Origin: an uncultured Prevotellaceae bacterium
Lineage (GTDB): Bacteria > Bacteroidota > Bacteroidia > Bacteroidales > Bacteroidaceae
Direction of reading: 5' to 3'
Assembly (NCBI GenBank): GCA_946405805.1
Contig: CAMJIL010000016.1
Location: forward strand, 1 to 46,293
DNA: 46,293 nucleotides
Position 1 is the first letter of the stretch; each line of letters starts with the position of its first letter. This document shows, one piece after another, positions 39,393 through 46,293 of the stretch. A program made the position numbers and the translations under genes. The notes below the pieces were generated by a model. That model ran no database searches. It had not been told where the DNA came from and saw only the letters and a list, made by a program, of their open reading frames with translations.

Positions 39393-41159
39393 TCTAAGAT
39401 AAGGGCAGTGATGAAGCGCGAGAGTCTCGATGCTGTCATCATTCCCTCGTCTGACCCTCACAACAGCGAATATGTCGCCCCTCATTGGCAGGGACGCAAA
39501 TGGATCAGCGGCTTCACTGGAAGTGCTGGAACGGCTGTTGTGACAATGGATGATGCGGCCCTGTGGACGGATTCACGATATTTCCTGCAGGCAGAACAGG
39601 AACTGTCGGAAGAGTGGCAGCTGATGAAGGAATACATGCCTGAGACTCCCACCATTGCGGAATGGCTGAAGAGAAAGATGAGCCTGTTGCCAAACGGCGG
39701 TATCGTGTGTGTCGATGGAATGGTGATGCCGTATGAGGAGATAACCCGACTGACAAAGGAACTGCGCACCATAGGTTGTACCATGAGGACAAACTATGAC
39801 GCCTTGTCAACAATATGGGAAGACCGTCCTGCAAAACCTGCAAACGATATTTTTCCTGTCGATGAGAGCATCATTGGTGAGACAATAGCAGAAAAGCTGC
39901 AACGCCTAAGGGCTGCAATGGGTTCTTGTGATGCTTATGTGATGACAGACCTGACAGAGATAGCATGGACATTGAATTTTCGTGGTTCGGATGTGCTGAT
40001 GACTCCTGTCTTTATAGCATATCTGTACATAACGCATAATGATGCAAGAGTATTCGTTAATGGCTCTTGCACGCCAAAGGCTCAGGCTATGTTGGCAGAG
40101 GCTGGTGTTGCGATTGAGAAGTACGATGAATTCGTGAATTTCTTGAGGAAAAAGTCTTCAAAAGGCCCTTTGACACTATGCTCAAGTAAATCGACAAACT
40201 ACGCAATATATAACATAGTAAAGGAGCATGTACGGGATTGTGATTCTCCTGCAGGTATGATGAAAGCCGTCAAGAATGATGCCGAGATAGAAGGTTTCAG
40301 ACGTTCTATGTTGAGAGATGGTGTTGCGATGGTTCGCTTCTTGCGTTGGCTGAAACCTGCCGTAGAAGCAGGAGGTCAAACAGAACTGACTGTCTCGGAG
40401 AAACTGGAGGAACTGCGCAAGGAAGAGGGTGCAAAGAAATTCATTTCCCTTTCCTTTGGCACGATCTGTGGCTATAATGAAAACGGGGCGATAGTACATT
40501 ATGCAGTCACCCCGGCAACAGCAAAGACATTGAAGGCGGAGGGACTTCTGCTGCTCGATAGCGGAGCACAATATGCTGACGGCACAACAGATATCACCCG
40601 CACTATCGCTTTGGGCCCGTTGACTCCTGAAATGAAACGCATCTATACCCTTGTCCTCAAGGCCCATATCGCGTTGGCGAGCATCTCGTTCCCTGAGGGC
40701 ACTAATGGCACAAATCTTGACACCATTCCTCATTCGGTATTATGGCGTGGGAAGGTGGACTATATGCACGGCTCAGGTCATGGGGTGGGGGCTTGCCTTT
40801 CAGTTCATGAAGGCCCTCAGTCAATGAGGCAGAGATGGTGTCCTGCTCCCTTGCAAGAGGGTATGACGCTGACGATAGAGCCCGGTGTCTATCTGGAGGG
40901 TAAGTTTGGCGTAAGGGTTGAGAATACGATGCTTGTAAAGAGGGATGATTCTGTTGCCGTTGGCGAAAAGAAATGGTTTGCCTTCGAGCCGCTGACACTA
41001 TGTCCTATTGATACTGCTCCTATCGAGATGGATATGATAGAGCAATATGAGAAGGACTATCTTAATGATTATCATACCCTTGTGAGAGAGAAATTCCTTC
41101 CTTTGCTAAGCAATCCCGACGATAGGGCTTGGTTGGTGGAAAATACTAAAAAAATATAA
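39378..41159 (+). CDS. Xaa-Pro aminopeptidase (M24 family)
   Basis: 593 residues from ATG 39378, chosen because MNYELSKIRAVMKRESLDAV fits the family N-terminus; a TTG at 39333 would add 15 residues made only of repeat sequence. The N-terminal creatinase-like domains contain IPSSDPHNSEY and FTGSAGTAVVT. The catalytic domain shows the five metal ligands: two Asp in LLLDSGAQYADGTTDITRT, His in HGSGHGVGACL, and Glu in LTIEPGVY and RVENTMLV. It removes N-terminal residues that precede proline, complementing the nearby peptide transporter. No signal peptide is visible. Confidence 0.94.
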   Translation: MNYELSKIRAVMKRESLDAVIIPSSDPHNSEYVAPHWQGRKWISGFTGSAGTAVVTMDDAALWTDSRYFLQAEQELSEEWQLMKEYMPETPTIAEWLKRKMSLLPNGGIVCVDGMVMPYEEITRLTKELRTIGCTMRTNYDALSTIWEDRPAKPANDIFPVDESIIGETIAEKLQRLRAAMGSCDAYVMTDLTEIAWTLNFRGSDVLMTPVFIAYLYITHNDARVFVNGSCTPKAQAMLAEAGVAIEKYDEFVNFLRKKSSKGPLTLCSSKSTNYAIYNIVKEHVRDCDSPAGMMKAVKNDAEIEGFRRSMLRDGVAMVRFLRWLKPAVEAGGQTELTVSEKLEELRKEEGAKKFISLSFGTICGYNENGAIVHYAVTPATAKTLKAEGLLLLDSGAQYADGTTDITRTIALGPLTPEMKRIYTLVLKAHIALASISFPEGTNGTNLDTIPHSVLWRGKVDYMHGSGHGVGACLSVHEGPQSMRQRWCPAPLQEGMTLTIEPGVYLEGKFGVRVENTMLVKRDDSVAVGEKKWFAFEPLTLCPIDTAPIEMDMIEQYEKDYLNDYHTLVREKFLPLLSNPDDRAWLVENTKKI

Positions 41160-41188
41160 AAATAACGTAGTCGCTTAAATCTGCAATA

Positions 41189-41929
41189 TTGAATATCAAA
41201 AAAAAACATTACCTTTGTGGCGAAGTCACTATGATGGGCATTCTCAATGTTACGCCAGACTCCTTCTATGCTGCATCCCGAAAGCAGACAGACGAAGAGA
41301 TTCTTTCGCGTGCCAGTGAGATTCTCTCTCTCGGAGGTGATGGGGCAATAATAGACGTCGGCGGCTGTTCCACCCGTCCTGGCAGCGCTCCAGTAAGTGA
41401 AGAGGAAGAGATGCGTCGGGTGTGTCATGCGTTGGATTTATTGCAGAGGGAGTTTCCCAATGCGTTGCTCAGTGTTGACACTTTTCGCCCGCAGGTTGCC
41501 CGAAAAGCAGTTGAAGGCTATGGCGTCAGCATCATCAATGACATCTCTGGCAATGTGGCATGTGCTATGCCGAATGCCAGCTATGTACTTACTTCCAGCG
41601 AGGCAGGCATAGATGCTATCATAAGCGATTTCAAGAGGAAGACAGAGGAGATACACTCTTTGCAGCCATCTACAGAGGTGATACTCGATCCAGGCTTTGG
41701 CTTTGGAAAAACAAGGCAGCAGGAGTATGAGATACTACTTAACTTGCACAAGATAAAAGAGACATTTCCTAACAACAAGCTCCTTGTTGGTGTCAGCAGA
41801 AAGCGTATGATATACGAGATACTCGGTACTACACCAGACAGCGATGCAACACTTGCAGGCACAAGGTTGATTCACCATATTGCGATGCTTCAGGGAGCTG
41901 ATATAATTAGAACTCACGACATACAATAA
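41189..41929 (+). CDS. folP: Dihydropteroate synthase
   Basis: 246 residues if TTG 41189 is used, 232 from ATG 41231. Pterin and pABA blocks are present: MMGILNVTPDSFY, DVGGCSTRPGSAPVS, SVDTFRPQVA, INDISGN, ILDPGFGFGKT and VGVSRKRMI. It joins pABA to 6-hydroxymethyl-dihydropterin diphosphate in folate synthesis and is the sulfonamide target. The start is unresolved: TTG 41189 gives a short beta-strand that DHPS enzymes usually have, but a TACCTTTG box at 41210-41217 would put a transcript start after it. It is followed by cdaA after 6 bases, a pairing I recall as common in Bacteroidetes. Confidence 0.93.
   Translation: MNIKKKHYLCGEVTMMGILNVTPDSFYAASRKQTDEEILSRASEILSLGGDGAIIDVGGCSTRPGSAPVSEEEEMRRVCHALDLLQREFPNALLSVDTFRPQVARKAVEGYGVSIINDISGNVACAMPNASYVLTSSEAGIDAIISDFKRKTEEIHSLQPSTEVILDPGFGFGKTRQQEYEILLNLHKIKETFPNNKLLVGVSRKRMIYEILGTTPDSDATLAGTRLIHHIAMLQGADIIRTHDIQ
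41210..41217 (+). promoter_or_regulatory. Possible -7 box at the folP start
   Basis: TACCTTTG matches TAnnTTTG. If used, transcription begins about 9 bases before ATG 41231. It may be chance, since it lies within codons of the longer reading frame. Confidence 0.3.
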
Positions 41930-41935
41930 CAATAG

Positions 41936-42700
41936 ATGTTTTTCACTTTCGGCATAAAGGATGCAATTGACATATTGCTCGTAGCAATGGTTCTTTACTA
42001 CGTCTATCGCTTCATGCGAGAGACGCGAACCCTTAATATGTTCGTCGGCACCCTCACATTCATTGTGATATGGCTCTTTGTTAGCCGTGTGTTGGAGATG
42101 AAGATGATGGGCGCTTTGTTCGATAAATTCGTCGCAGTAGGTGCTTTGGCGGTTCTCATCATCTTCCAGAAGGAAATCCGAAAATTCCTTTTCCGTATGG
42201 GAGAAAGTCGTAACAGAGGTTCCTTCATTGGATGGCTGGTAAGGAAGTCCAACGAAAATGAAGAAGTGAGTCATGCTAACACAATGCCTATCGTTATGGC
42301 ATGCATCAATATGGCACGCAACAAGTGCGGAGCATTGATAGTGTTGGAGCGTAACAATCCCCTCAACGACATTGTTGAGACAGGCGATAAGATAGATGCT
42401 GCTGTCAATCAGCGCCTCATAGAGAATATCTTCTTCAAGAATTCTCCCCTCCATGATGGCGCTATGATAATCAGTAATAATCGCATCAAGGCAGCAGGAT
42501 GTATCCTTCCTGTAAGCCATAATTTGGATATCCCCCGCGAATTGGGCCTGCGCCACCGTTCTGCTATGGGTATCTCTCAGCATTCGGATGCTATAGCAAT
42601 AGTGGTGTCAGAAGAAACAGGCCGCATTAGTGCTGCGATAAATGGAAACTTTCGCTTGCGCCTGTCTGCAGAAGAATTAGAAAAGATAATAAATTCATAA
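41936..42700 (+). CDS. cdaA: Membrane diadenylate cyclase (CdaA/DacA)
   Basis: 254 residues. Three membrane helices occupy about 8-80, followed by a DisA_N cyclase domain with the metal and ATP motif DGA at 174-176 (PLHDGAMII) and RHR at 206-208 (LGLRHRSAMGIS). It makes cyclic di-AMP from two ATP; this messenger usually controls potassium balance and cell-wall stress. The YbbR-type partner CdaR that accompanies CdaA in Firmicutes is not next to it. It lies 6 bases after folP and 21 bases before pta, suggesting one transcript. Confidence 0.95.
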   Translation: MFFTFGIKDAIDILLVAMVLYYVYRFMRETRTLNMFVGTLTFIVIWLFVSRVLEMKMMGALFDKFVAVGALAVLIIFQKEIRKFLFRMGESRNRGSFIGWLVRKSNENEEVSHANTMPIVMACINMARNKCGALIVLERNNPLNDIVETGDKIDAAVNQRLIENIFFKNSPLHDGAMIISNNRIKAAGCILPVSHNLDIPRELGLRHRSAMGISQHSDAIAIVVSEETGRISAAINGNFRLRLSAEELEKIINS

Positions 42701-42721
42701 ACAATCAATACAATAATCATT

Positions 42722-43732
42722 ATGAGTCTAATCGAAAAAATCATTGCTCGCGCTAAGGCAAACAAACAGCGCATTGTACTTCCTGAGGCAGAAGAAGAAC
42801 GCACACTGTGTGCAGCTGATCAGGTATTGGCACAGGATATTGCCGACCTTATCCTGATTGGTAATCCTGCGAAGGTGCATGCTCTCGCAGAGAAGCATGG
42901 CTTAAAGAATATTGACAAGGCAACTCTGATAGACCCAGAGAACTATGAGCGTTCAGAGGAATTGGCACAGCTGCTCTTTCAGTTGCGTCAGAAGAAGGGC
43001 TTAACATTAGAGCAGGCACACGAACTGGTGAAGAATCCTCTCTATCTTGGATGTATGATTATCAAGACAGAAGGTGCTGACGGCCAGATTTCTGGTGCTC
43101 TCTCTACTACTGGTGATACTCTTCGTCCTGCATTGCAGATTATCAAGACTGCTCCAGGCATCACATGTGTTTCTGGTGCTATGCTTATGATAACAGACAA
43201 GCCAGAATATGGTGAGGATGGTGTGCTCGTCTTTGCTGATGTTGCAGTAACTCCAATGCCTGATGCACAGCAGTTGGGCCAGATTGCCGTTTGTGCTGCC
43301 CAGACAGCTAAGAGTGTTGCTGGTTTTGCAGAACCTCGTGTGGCTATGTGTTCTTTCTCTACAAAGGGTAGTGCAAGTCATGAGGTAGTTGATAAGGTTG
43401 TTGAGGCTACCGCTGTTGCAAAGCAACTTGACCCAACTCTTAAGATTGACGGTGAACTGCAGGCTGATGCTGCTCTCGTACCAAGTGTAGGCTCTAAGAA
43501 GGCTCCTGGTTCAGAGATTGCTGGTAAGGCAAATGTCCTCGTATTCCCTAACCTCGAGGTCGGTAATATTGGCTACAAACTGGTTCAGCGTCTTGCTGGT
43601 GCTCAGGCCCTCGGCCCAATCCTTCAGGGTATCGCTCGTCCAGTAAACGACCTTTCTCGTGGTTGCTCAGTTGAGGATATCGTAAACCTCGTCGCTATAA
43701 CAGCTTGTCAGGCAATGGATGCGAAGAAGTAA
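42722..43732 (+). CDS. pta: Phosphate acetyltransferase
   Basis: 336 residues, the short single-domain form. IVLPEAEEERTL near 18, the substrate blocks GALSTTGDTLRPALQIIKT near 120, and FPNLEVGNIGYKLVQRL near 278 are conserved. It converts acetyl-CoA and phosphate into acetyl phosphate, which the downstream acetate kinase uses to make ATP. Codon use is narrow, suggesting strong expression in its 3' half. It is separated from ackA by a C/G-rich hairpin (43743-43786), which may tune the ratio of the two messages. Confidence 0.96.
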   Translation: MSLIEKIIARAKANKQRIVLPEAEEERTLCAADQVLAQDIADLILIGNPAKVHALAEKHGLKNIDKATLIDPENYERSEELAQLLFQLRQKKGLTLEQAHELVKNPLYLGCMIIKTEGADGQISGALSTTGDTLRPALQIIKTAPGITCVSGAMLMITDKPEYGEDGVLVFADVAVTPMPDAQQLGQIAVCAAQTAKSVAGFAEPRVAMCSFSTKGSASHEVVDKVVEATAVAKQLDPTLKIDGELQADAALVPSVGSKKAPGSEIAGKANVLVFPNLEVGNIGYKLVQRLAGAQALGPILQGIARPVNDLSRGCSVEDIVNLVAITACQAMDAKK

Positions 43733-43742
43733 AGAGTAAAAG

Positions 43743-43786
43743 CCTCCCCCAACCCCCTCCAGTTAGAGGGGGCTTTGATGGGGGTG
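43743..43786. terminator. C/G-rich hairpin between pta and ackA
   Basis: The inner stem CCCCCTC (43753-43759) pairs with GAGGGGG (43766-43772), and outer CCCCCA can pair with TGGGGG after a small internal loop. There is no T-tract, so it may be an RNA-stability or attenuation element rather than a full terminator. C-run/G-run intergenic hairpins of this look are familiar from Bacteroidetes genomes. Confidence 0.5.
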
Positions 43787-43813
43787 AAAACATATAATAA
43801 TTAAACCTGAAAA

Positions 43814-45007
43814 ATGAAAATTCTTGTATTAAATTGTGGTTCATCATCTATTAAGTACGCTTTGTACAACATGGATGACAAGAGTGTTATGACCAGTGGT
43901 GGTGCTGAGAGAGTAGGCCTTGATGGCGCTTTCGTAAAGGTGAAGCTCCCTAATGGTGAAAAGAAACAGATTATGCACGATATCCCTGAGCATACTGAAG
44001 GCGTGAAGTTTATCTTCTCTCTCCTTACAGATCCAGAGATTGGCGTTATAAAGTCTCTCGACGAGATTAATGCTGTAGGACATCGTATGGTGCATGGTGG
44101 TGAGAAGTTTACAGAGTCAGTTGTCATCACCCCAGAGGTGATAAAGGCTTTCGAGGCTGTTTCTGATCTTGCTCCTCTTCACAACCCAGCAAATATGAAG
44201 GGCGTGAATGCTGTATCAGAGCTGATGCCAGGCCTTCCACAGGTTGGCGTCTTCGATACTGCTTTCCATCAGACAATGCCAGCAAAGGCATATATGTATG
44301 CTGTTCCTTACGAGTTGTATGAGAAGTATGGTGTTCGCCGTTATGGCTTCCACGGAACCTCTCATCGCTATGTTTCAAAGCGTGCTTGTGAGTTCTTGGG
44401 TATTCCTCAGCAGGGTTGTAAGATGATTACTGCCCACATTGGTAATGGCGGCTCTCTTGCTGCTGTTGTTGATGGCAAGTGTGTTGATACCACTATGGGT
44501 CTTACTCCTCTTGAGGGTGTTATGATGGGTACTCGTTCTGGCGATATCGATGGTGGCGCTGTTACCTTTATCCAGAAGAAGCTCAACCTTGATGCTGACG
44601 GCATCAGCAACCTGCTGAATAAAAAGTCAGGCGTTCAGGGCCTTTGTGGCTATTCTGATATGCGTGATGTAGAGGCAGCAGCCAAGAATGGCGATAAGAA
44701 GGCCGAGGTGGCTCAAGCATCTTATTTCTATCGCATCAAGAAGTATATCGGTGCTTATGCTGCTGCTATGGGTGGCTGCGATGTGCTGGTATTTACTGCT
44801 GGTGTTGGTGAGAATCAGACAGGTATGCGTGAGGCAGCCTGCGAGGGCCTTGAGTTTATGGGCATCAAGATTGACAAAGCTGTCAACGCTACTGTTCGTG
44901 GTAAGGAAGCTGTCATCTCTACTCCTGATTCAAAGGTGAAGGTGGTTGTGATACCTACTGACGAGGAACTGATGATTGCCACAGACACTATGGCTCTTGT
45001 GAAGTAA
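43814..45007 (+). CDS. ackA: Acetate kinase
   Basis: 397 residues, typical length. LNCGSSSIKYALY at 5-17, GHRMVHGGEKF near 92, FDTAFHQTMP near 148, GFHGTSHRYVS near 178, AHIGNGGSLAAV near 207, and GTRSGDIDGGAV near 239 are the ASKHA-family kinase motifs. It transfers phosphate from acetyl phosphate to ADP, yielding acetate and ATP in fermentation. The gene follows pta after 81 bases that contain a hairpin and no recognisable promoter. A clear terminator follows. Confidence 0.98.
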   Translation: MKILVLNCGSSSIKYALYNMDDKSVMTSGGAERVGLDGAFVKVKLPNGEKKQIMHDIPEHTEGVKFIFSLLTDPEIGVIKSLDEINAVGHRMVHGGEKFTESVVITPEVIKAFEAVSDLAPLHNPANMKGVNAVSELMPGLPQVGVFDTAFHQTMPAKAYMYAVPYELYEKYGVRRYGFHGTSHRYVSKRACEFLGIPQQGCKMITAHIGNGGSLAAVVDGKCVDTTMGLTPLEGVMMGTRSGDIDGGAVTFIQKKLNLDADGISNLLNKKSGVQGLCGYSDMRDVEAAAKNGDKKAEVAQASYFYRIKKYIGAYAAAMGGCDVLVFTAGVGENQTGMREAACEGLEFMGIKIDKAVNATVRGKEAVISTPDSKVKVVVIPTDEELMIATDTMALVK

Positions 45008-45029
45008 GATGTCCTATATATAAATAAGG

Positions 45030-45063
45030 AGAGGAGGCTCTGCGAAGAGACTCCTCTTTTTTT
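45030..45063 (+). terminator. Intrinsic terminator of pta-ackA
   Basis: AGAGGAG and CTCT pair with AGAG and CTCCTCT (one internal mismatch, GCGA loop), followed by T7. Confidence 0.85.
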
Positions 45064-45105
45064 GTGTCGCAGTTGCGACGACAAGATAATTAGTAGTAGT
45101 TTATC

Positions 45106-46017
45106 TTATTGGTTTATCTTATTCTGCTTACGATATTGTGTTGCTGTAATTCCCTTTATCTTTTTAAATGTACGCGAGAAATATTGTCCTTCTCCGAATC
45201 CCATTCGCATAGCAATCTCTATGATTGTCTCATTGGTATTCTTCAGCAACAGACAGGCACGATCTATCTTCATTTTCAGGAAGTATTCCTTTGGTGGTAT
45301 TCCCATCTCTCTTGTGAAGGTATGGGTGAAGTGACTCCGGCTATATCCGCATTTTGTAGCCAAGTCATTTATAGATAGAGTTGACTCAACATATTCGGAC
45401 ATATATGAGATAGCTACATGCACGAAATTGTCAGCAGGCTTGCGCCTGTTTGTTGTTGCCAACAAAAACAAATCCGTAAACGTCAGGGTTGCCAGCAAGT
45501 GATGGAAGCAAAGACTTGCGTAAACCATACGTTCAATGTCGCGTCCATTGTCCAGCATGAAGTATATCTCCTCAAACATCTCTATGCGATAGAACGCGTG
45601 TGAGTCAACAATGTTATTGGCCTTTTGTGGTTTGTCGGGGTTGTTGCACATCAGTTGTGCCTTTGTTCCATCGAAATATATCCAATAAATCGACCAAGGG
45701 TCTTTGTGGTCTGCTCCATAAGAATAGTCCTCTCCACCTGATATCAGTATAAATTGGTTAGCCTCAATCTTCTGTTTTTGCCTATTTCCTACCTTAACCC
45801 ATCCTTTGCCATCTTTGCAAAAGATGAGAACACAACTACTGATACTTTCTTTACTATTGTTCTGGTGATACTGTGCCATAGGAAAGTATCCTATGGCAGT
45901 GATGTAGAGGTCTGAAATTCTGGGGTCAGCAGCAGCTTCCTTAATCACTTTGGATGGTACGATTGTAAACCGTTCACCTACAAATCCGGATTTTTTCTTT
46001 AGGTTTGTTGTCGTCAT
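45106..46017 (-). CDS. AraC-family transcriptional regulator
   Basis: 303 residues. The N-terminal half is an AraC-type cupin (about 35-130, with the WSIYWIYFDG strand), expected to bind a sugar or related ligand. The C-terminal half has the two helix-turn-helix units: STLSINDLATKCGYSRSHF and ETIIEIAMRMGFGEGQYFSR, ending in the family signature with FKKIKGITATQYR. It should activate or repress nearby carbohydrate genes, but its target lies beyond the window or elsewhere. Its promoter box is at 46039-46046, and an inverted repeat at 46122-46145 may be an operator. Confidence 0.94.
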   Translation of the reverse strand: MTTTNLKKKSGFVGERFTIVPSKVIKEAAADPRISDLYITAIGYFPMAQYHQNNSKESISSCVLIFCKDGKGWVKVGNRQKQKIEANQFILISGGEDYSYGADHKDPWSIYWIYFDGTKAQLMCNNPDKPQKANNIVDSHAFYRIEMFEEIYFMLDNGRDIERMVYASLCFHHLLATLTFTDLFLLATTNRRKPADNFVHVAISYMSEYVESTLSINDLATKCGYSRSHFTHTFTREMGIPPKEYFLKMKIDRACLLLKNTNETIIEIAMRMGFGEGQYFSRTFKKIKGITATQYRKQNKINQ

Positions 46018-46038
46018 ATAGTAAGTTTATTCTTTTTG

Positions 46039-46046
46039 CAAAGATA
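46039..46046 (-). promoter_or_regulatory. -7 box for the AraC-family gene
   Basis: The minus strand reads TATCTTTG followed by C, 21 bases from ATG 46017. Confidence 0.6.
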
Positions 46047-46121
46047 AACATAAATTCTCAATTACAATGATTTTGTGCAATAAAAAATGCGTAATAGTAC
46101 ATATGTCCACGCAATAAAACA

Positions 46122-46145
46122 GCAAACGACACATTTGTCGTCTGC
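46122..46145. promoter_or_regulatory. Possible operator: inverted repeat upstream of the AraC-family gene
   Basis: GCAAACGACA and TGTCGTCTGC pair at 9 of 10 positions around a CATT centre. It lies about 80 bases upstream of the -7 box, a place consistent with regulator binding, though AraC proteins more often use direct repeats. Confidence 0.35.
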
Positions 46146-46293
46146 GATGAGTCAATAAGTGTGTTATTTGACGCTAAATTGTTTGAAATCGTGAGAATTT
46201 TTATTTTAGGACTATGTAGATTTTCTTTTTCCCCTCGATGTGTCTTATTTTAAATATGGTTGACACCAAAAGTTCAAAATTATGGTTAATCAA

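Larger units (their letters stand above)
46018..46293. promoter_or_regulatory. Upstream region of the AraC-family gene, to the window end
   Basis: 276 bases without a complete gene. They include the regulator promoter, an inverted repeat and A/T-rich sequence. An ATG at 46283 is open to the edge but only four codons are visible, so no gene is called. Confidence 0.5.

Noticed and set aside
41735..42583. 282-residue minus-strand reading frame across folP and cdaA
   Set aside because: Both plus-strand genes have intact family motifs in this stretch, and the antisense product shows none.
46283..46293. ATG open to the right window edge as a new gene
   Set aside because: Only four codons are visible and no promoter box precedes it, so it cannot be supported.

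Overview
The window is from a Bacteroidales genome, most likely Prevotella/Segatella-like. The evidence is a set of promoters with the Bacteroidetes -7 element TAnnTTTG, start regions that mostly lack Shine-Dalgarno sites, a Na+-NQR operon, an argF'-type N-acyl-ornithine transcarbamylase, a purH-mreBCD-mrdA order, and a secreted arabinosidase ending in a dockerin-like repeat. The assignment rests on gene content and family knowledge; no search was run. Most of the window is core metabolism and envelope biology, with no phage, insertion sequence, CRISPR array, rRNA or tRNA seen.

Layout. 1-1.4 kb (-): sodium-dependent NSS transporter cut by the window edge. 1.5-4.5 kb (+): acyltransferase, an out-of-frame overlapping lipoprotein, and an AzgA-type purine permease, ending at a strong hairpin shared with the next block. 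4.6-6.7 kb (-): CDP-alcohol phosphatidyltransferase plus a flippase-like membrane protein. 6.8-13.7 kb (+): HisC-like aminotransferase, then nqrABCDEF and a terminator. 13.7-14.4 kb (-): queH. 14.5-17.0 kb: class II aldolase (+) and CCA-adding/poly(A) polymerase-like enzyme (-), whose 3' ends overlap. 17.1-22.7 kb (+): a stand-alone IMP cyclohydrolase domain, mreB, mreC, mreD, mrdA and an O-methyltransferase. 22.7-23.8 kb (-): aroQ and a sirtuin. 24.0-27.4 kb (+): three FKBP-type isomerases predicted for three different compartments, then a nitrilase-family hydrolase. 27.4-27.9 kb: a 531-base gene-free region rich in inverted repeats, with a possible small RNA. 27.9-35.8 kb (+): a 1741-residue GH51 + GH43-like enzyme with dockerin, and an alpha-glucan phosphorylase. 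36.0-45.0 kb (+): argF', a POT peptide transporter, rdgB, Xaa-Pro aminopeptidase, folP, cdaA, pta and ackA. 45.1-46.0 kb (-): AraC-family regulator.

How the genes work together. NQR pumps Na+ and can support the Na+-coupled NSS transporter. The pta-ackA pair makes ATP and acetate from acetyl-CoA. Aldolase and glycogen phosphorylase feed glycolysis, and the secreted arabinosidase liberates plant pentoses. MreBCD/PBP2 direct rod-shape wall growth, and CdaA makes c-di-AMP.

The most unusual signal is a set of degenerate short-unit (about 6-9 bp) tandem repeats of several sequence families. They occupy many intergenic gaps and also lie in frame inside queH, the nitrilase gene and an FKBP gene, and at the start of the aminopeptidase gene. 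A second candidate is a minus-strand small RNA next to a 17-bp perfect palindrome at 27.4-27.7 kb.
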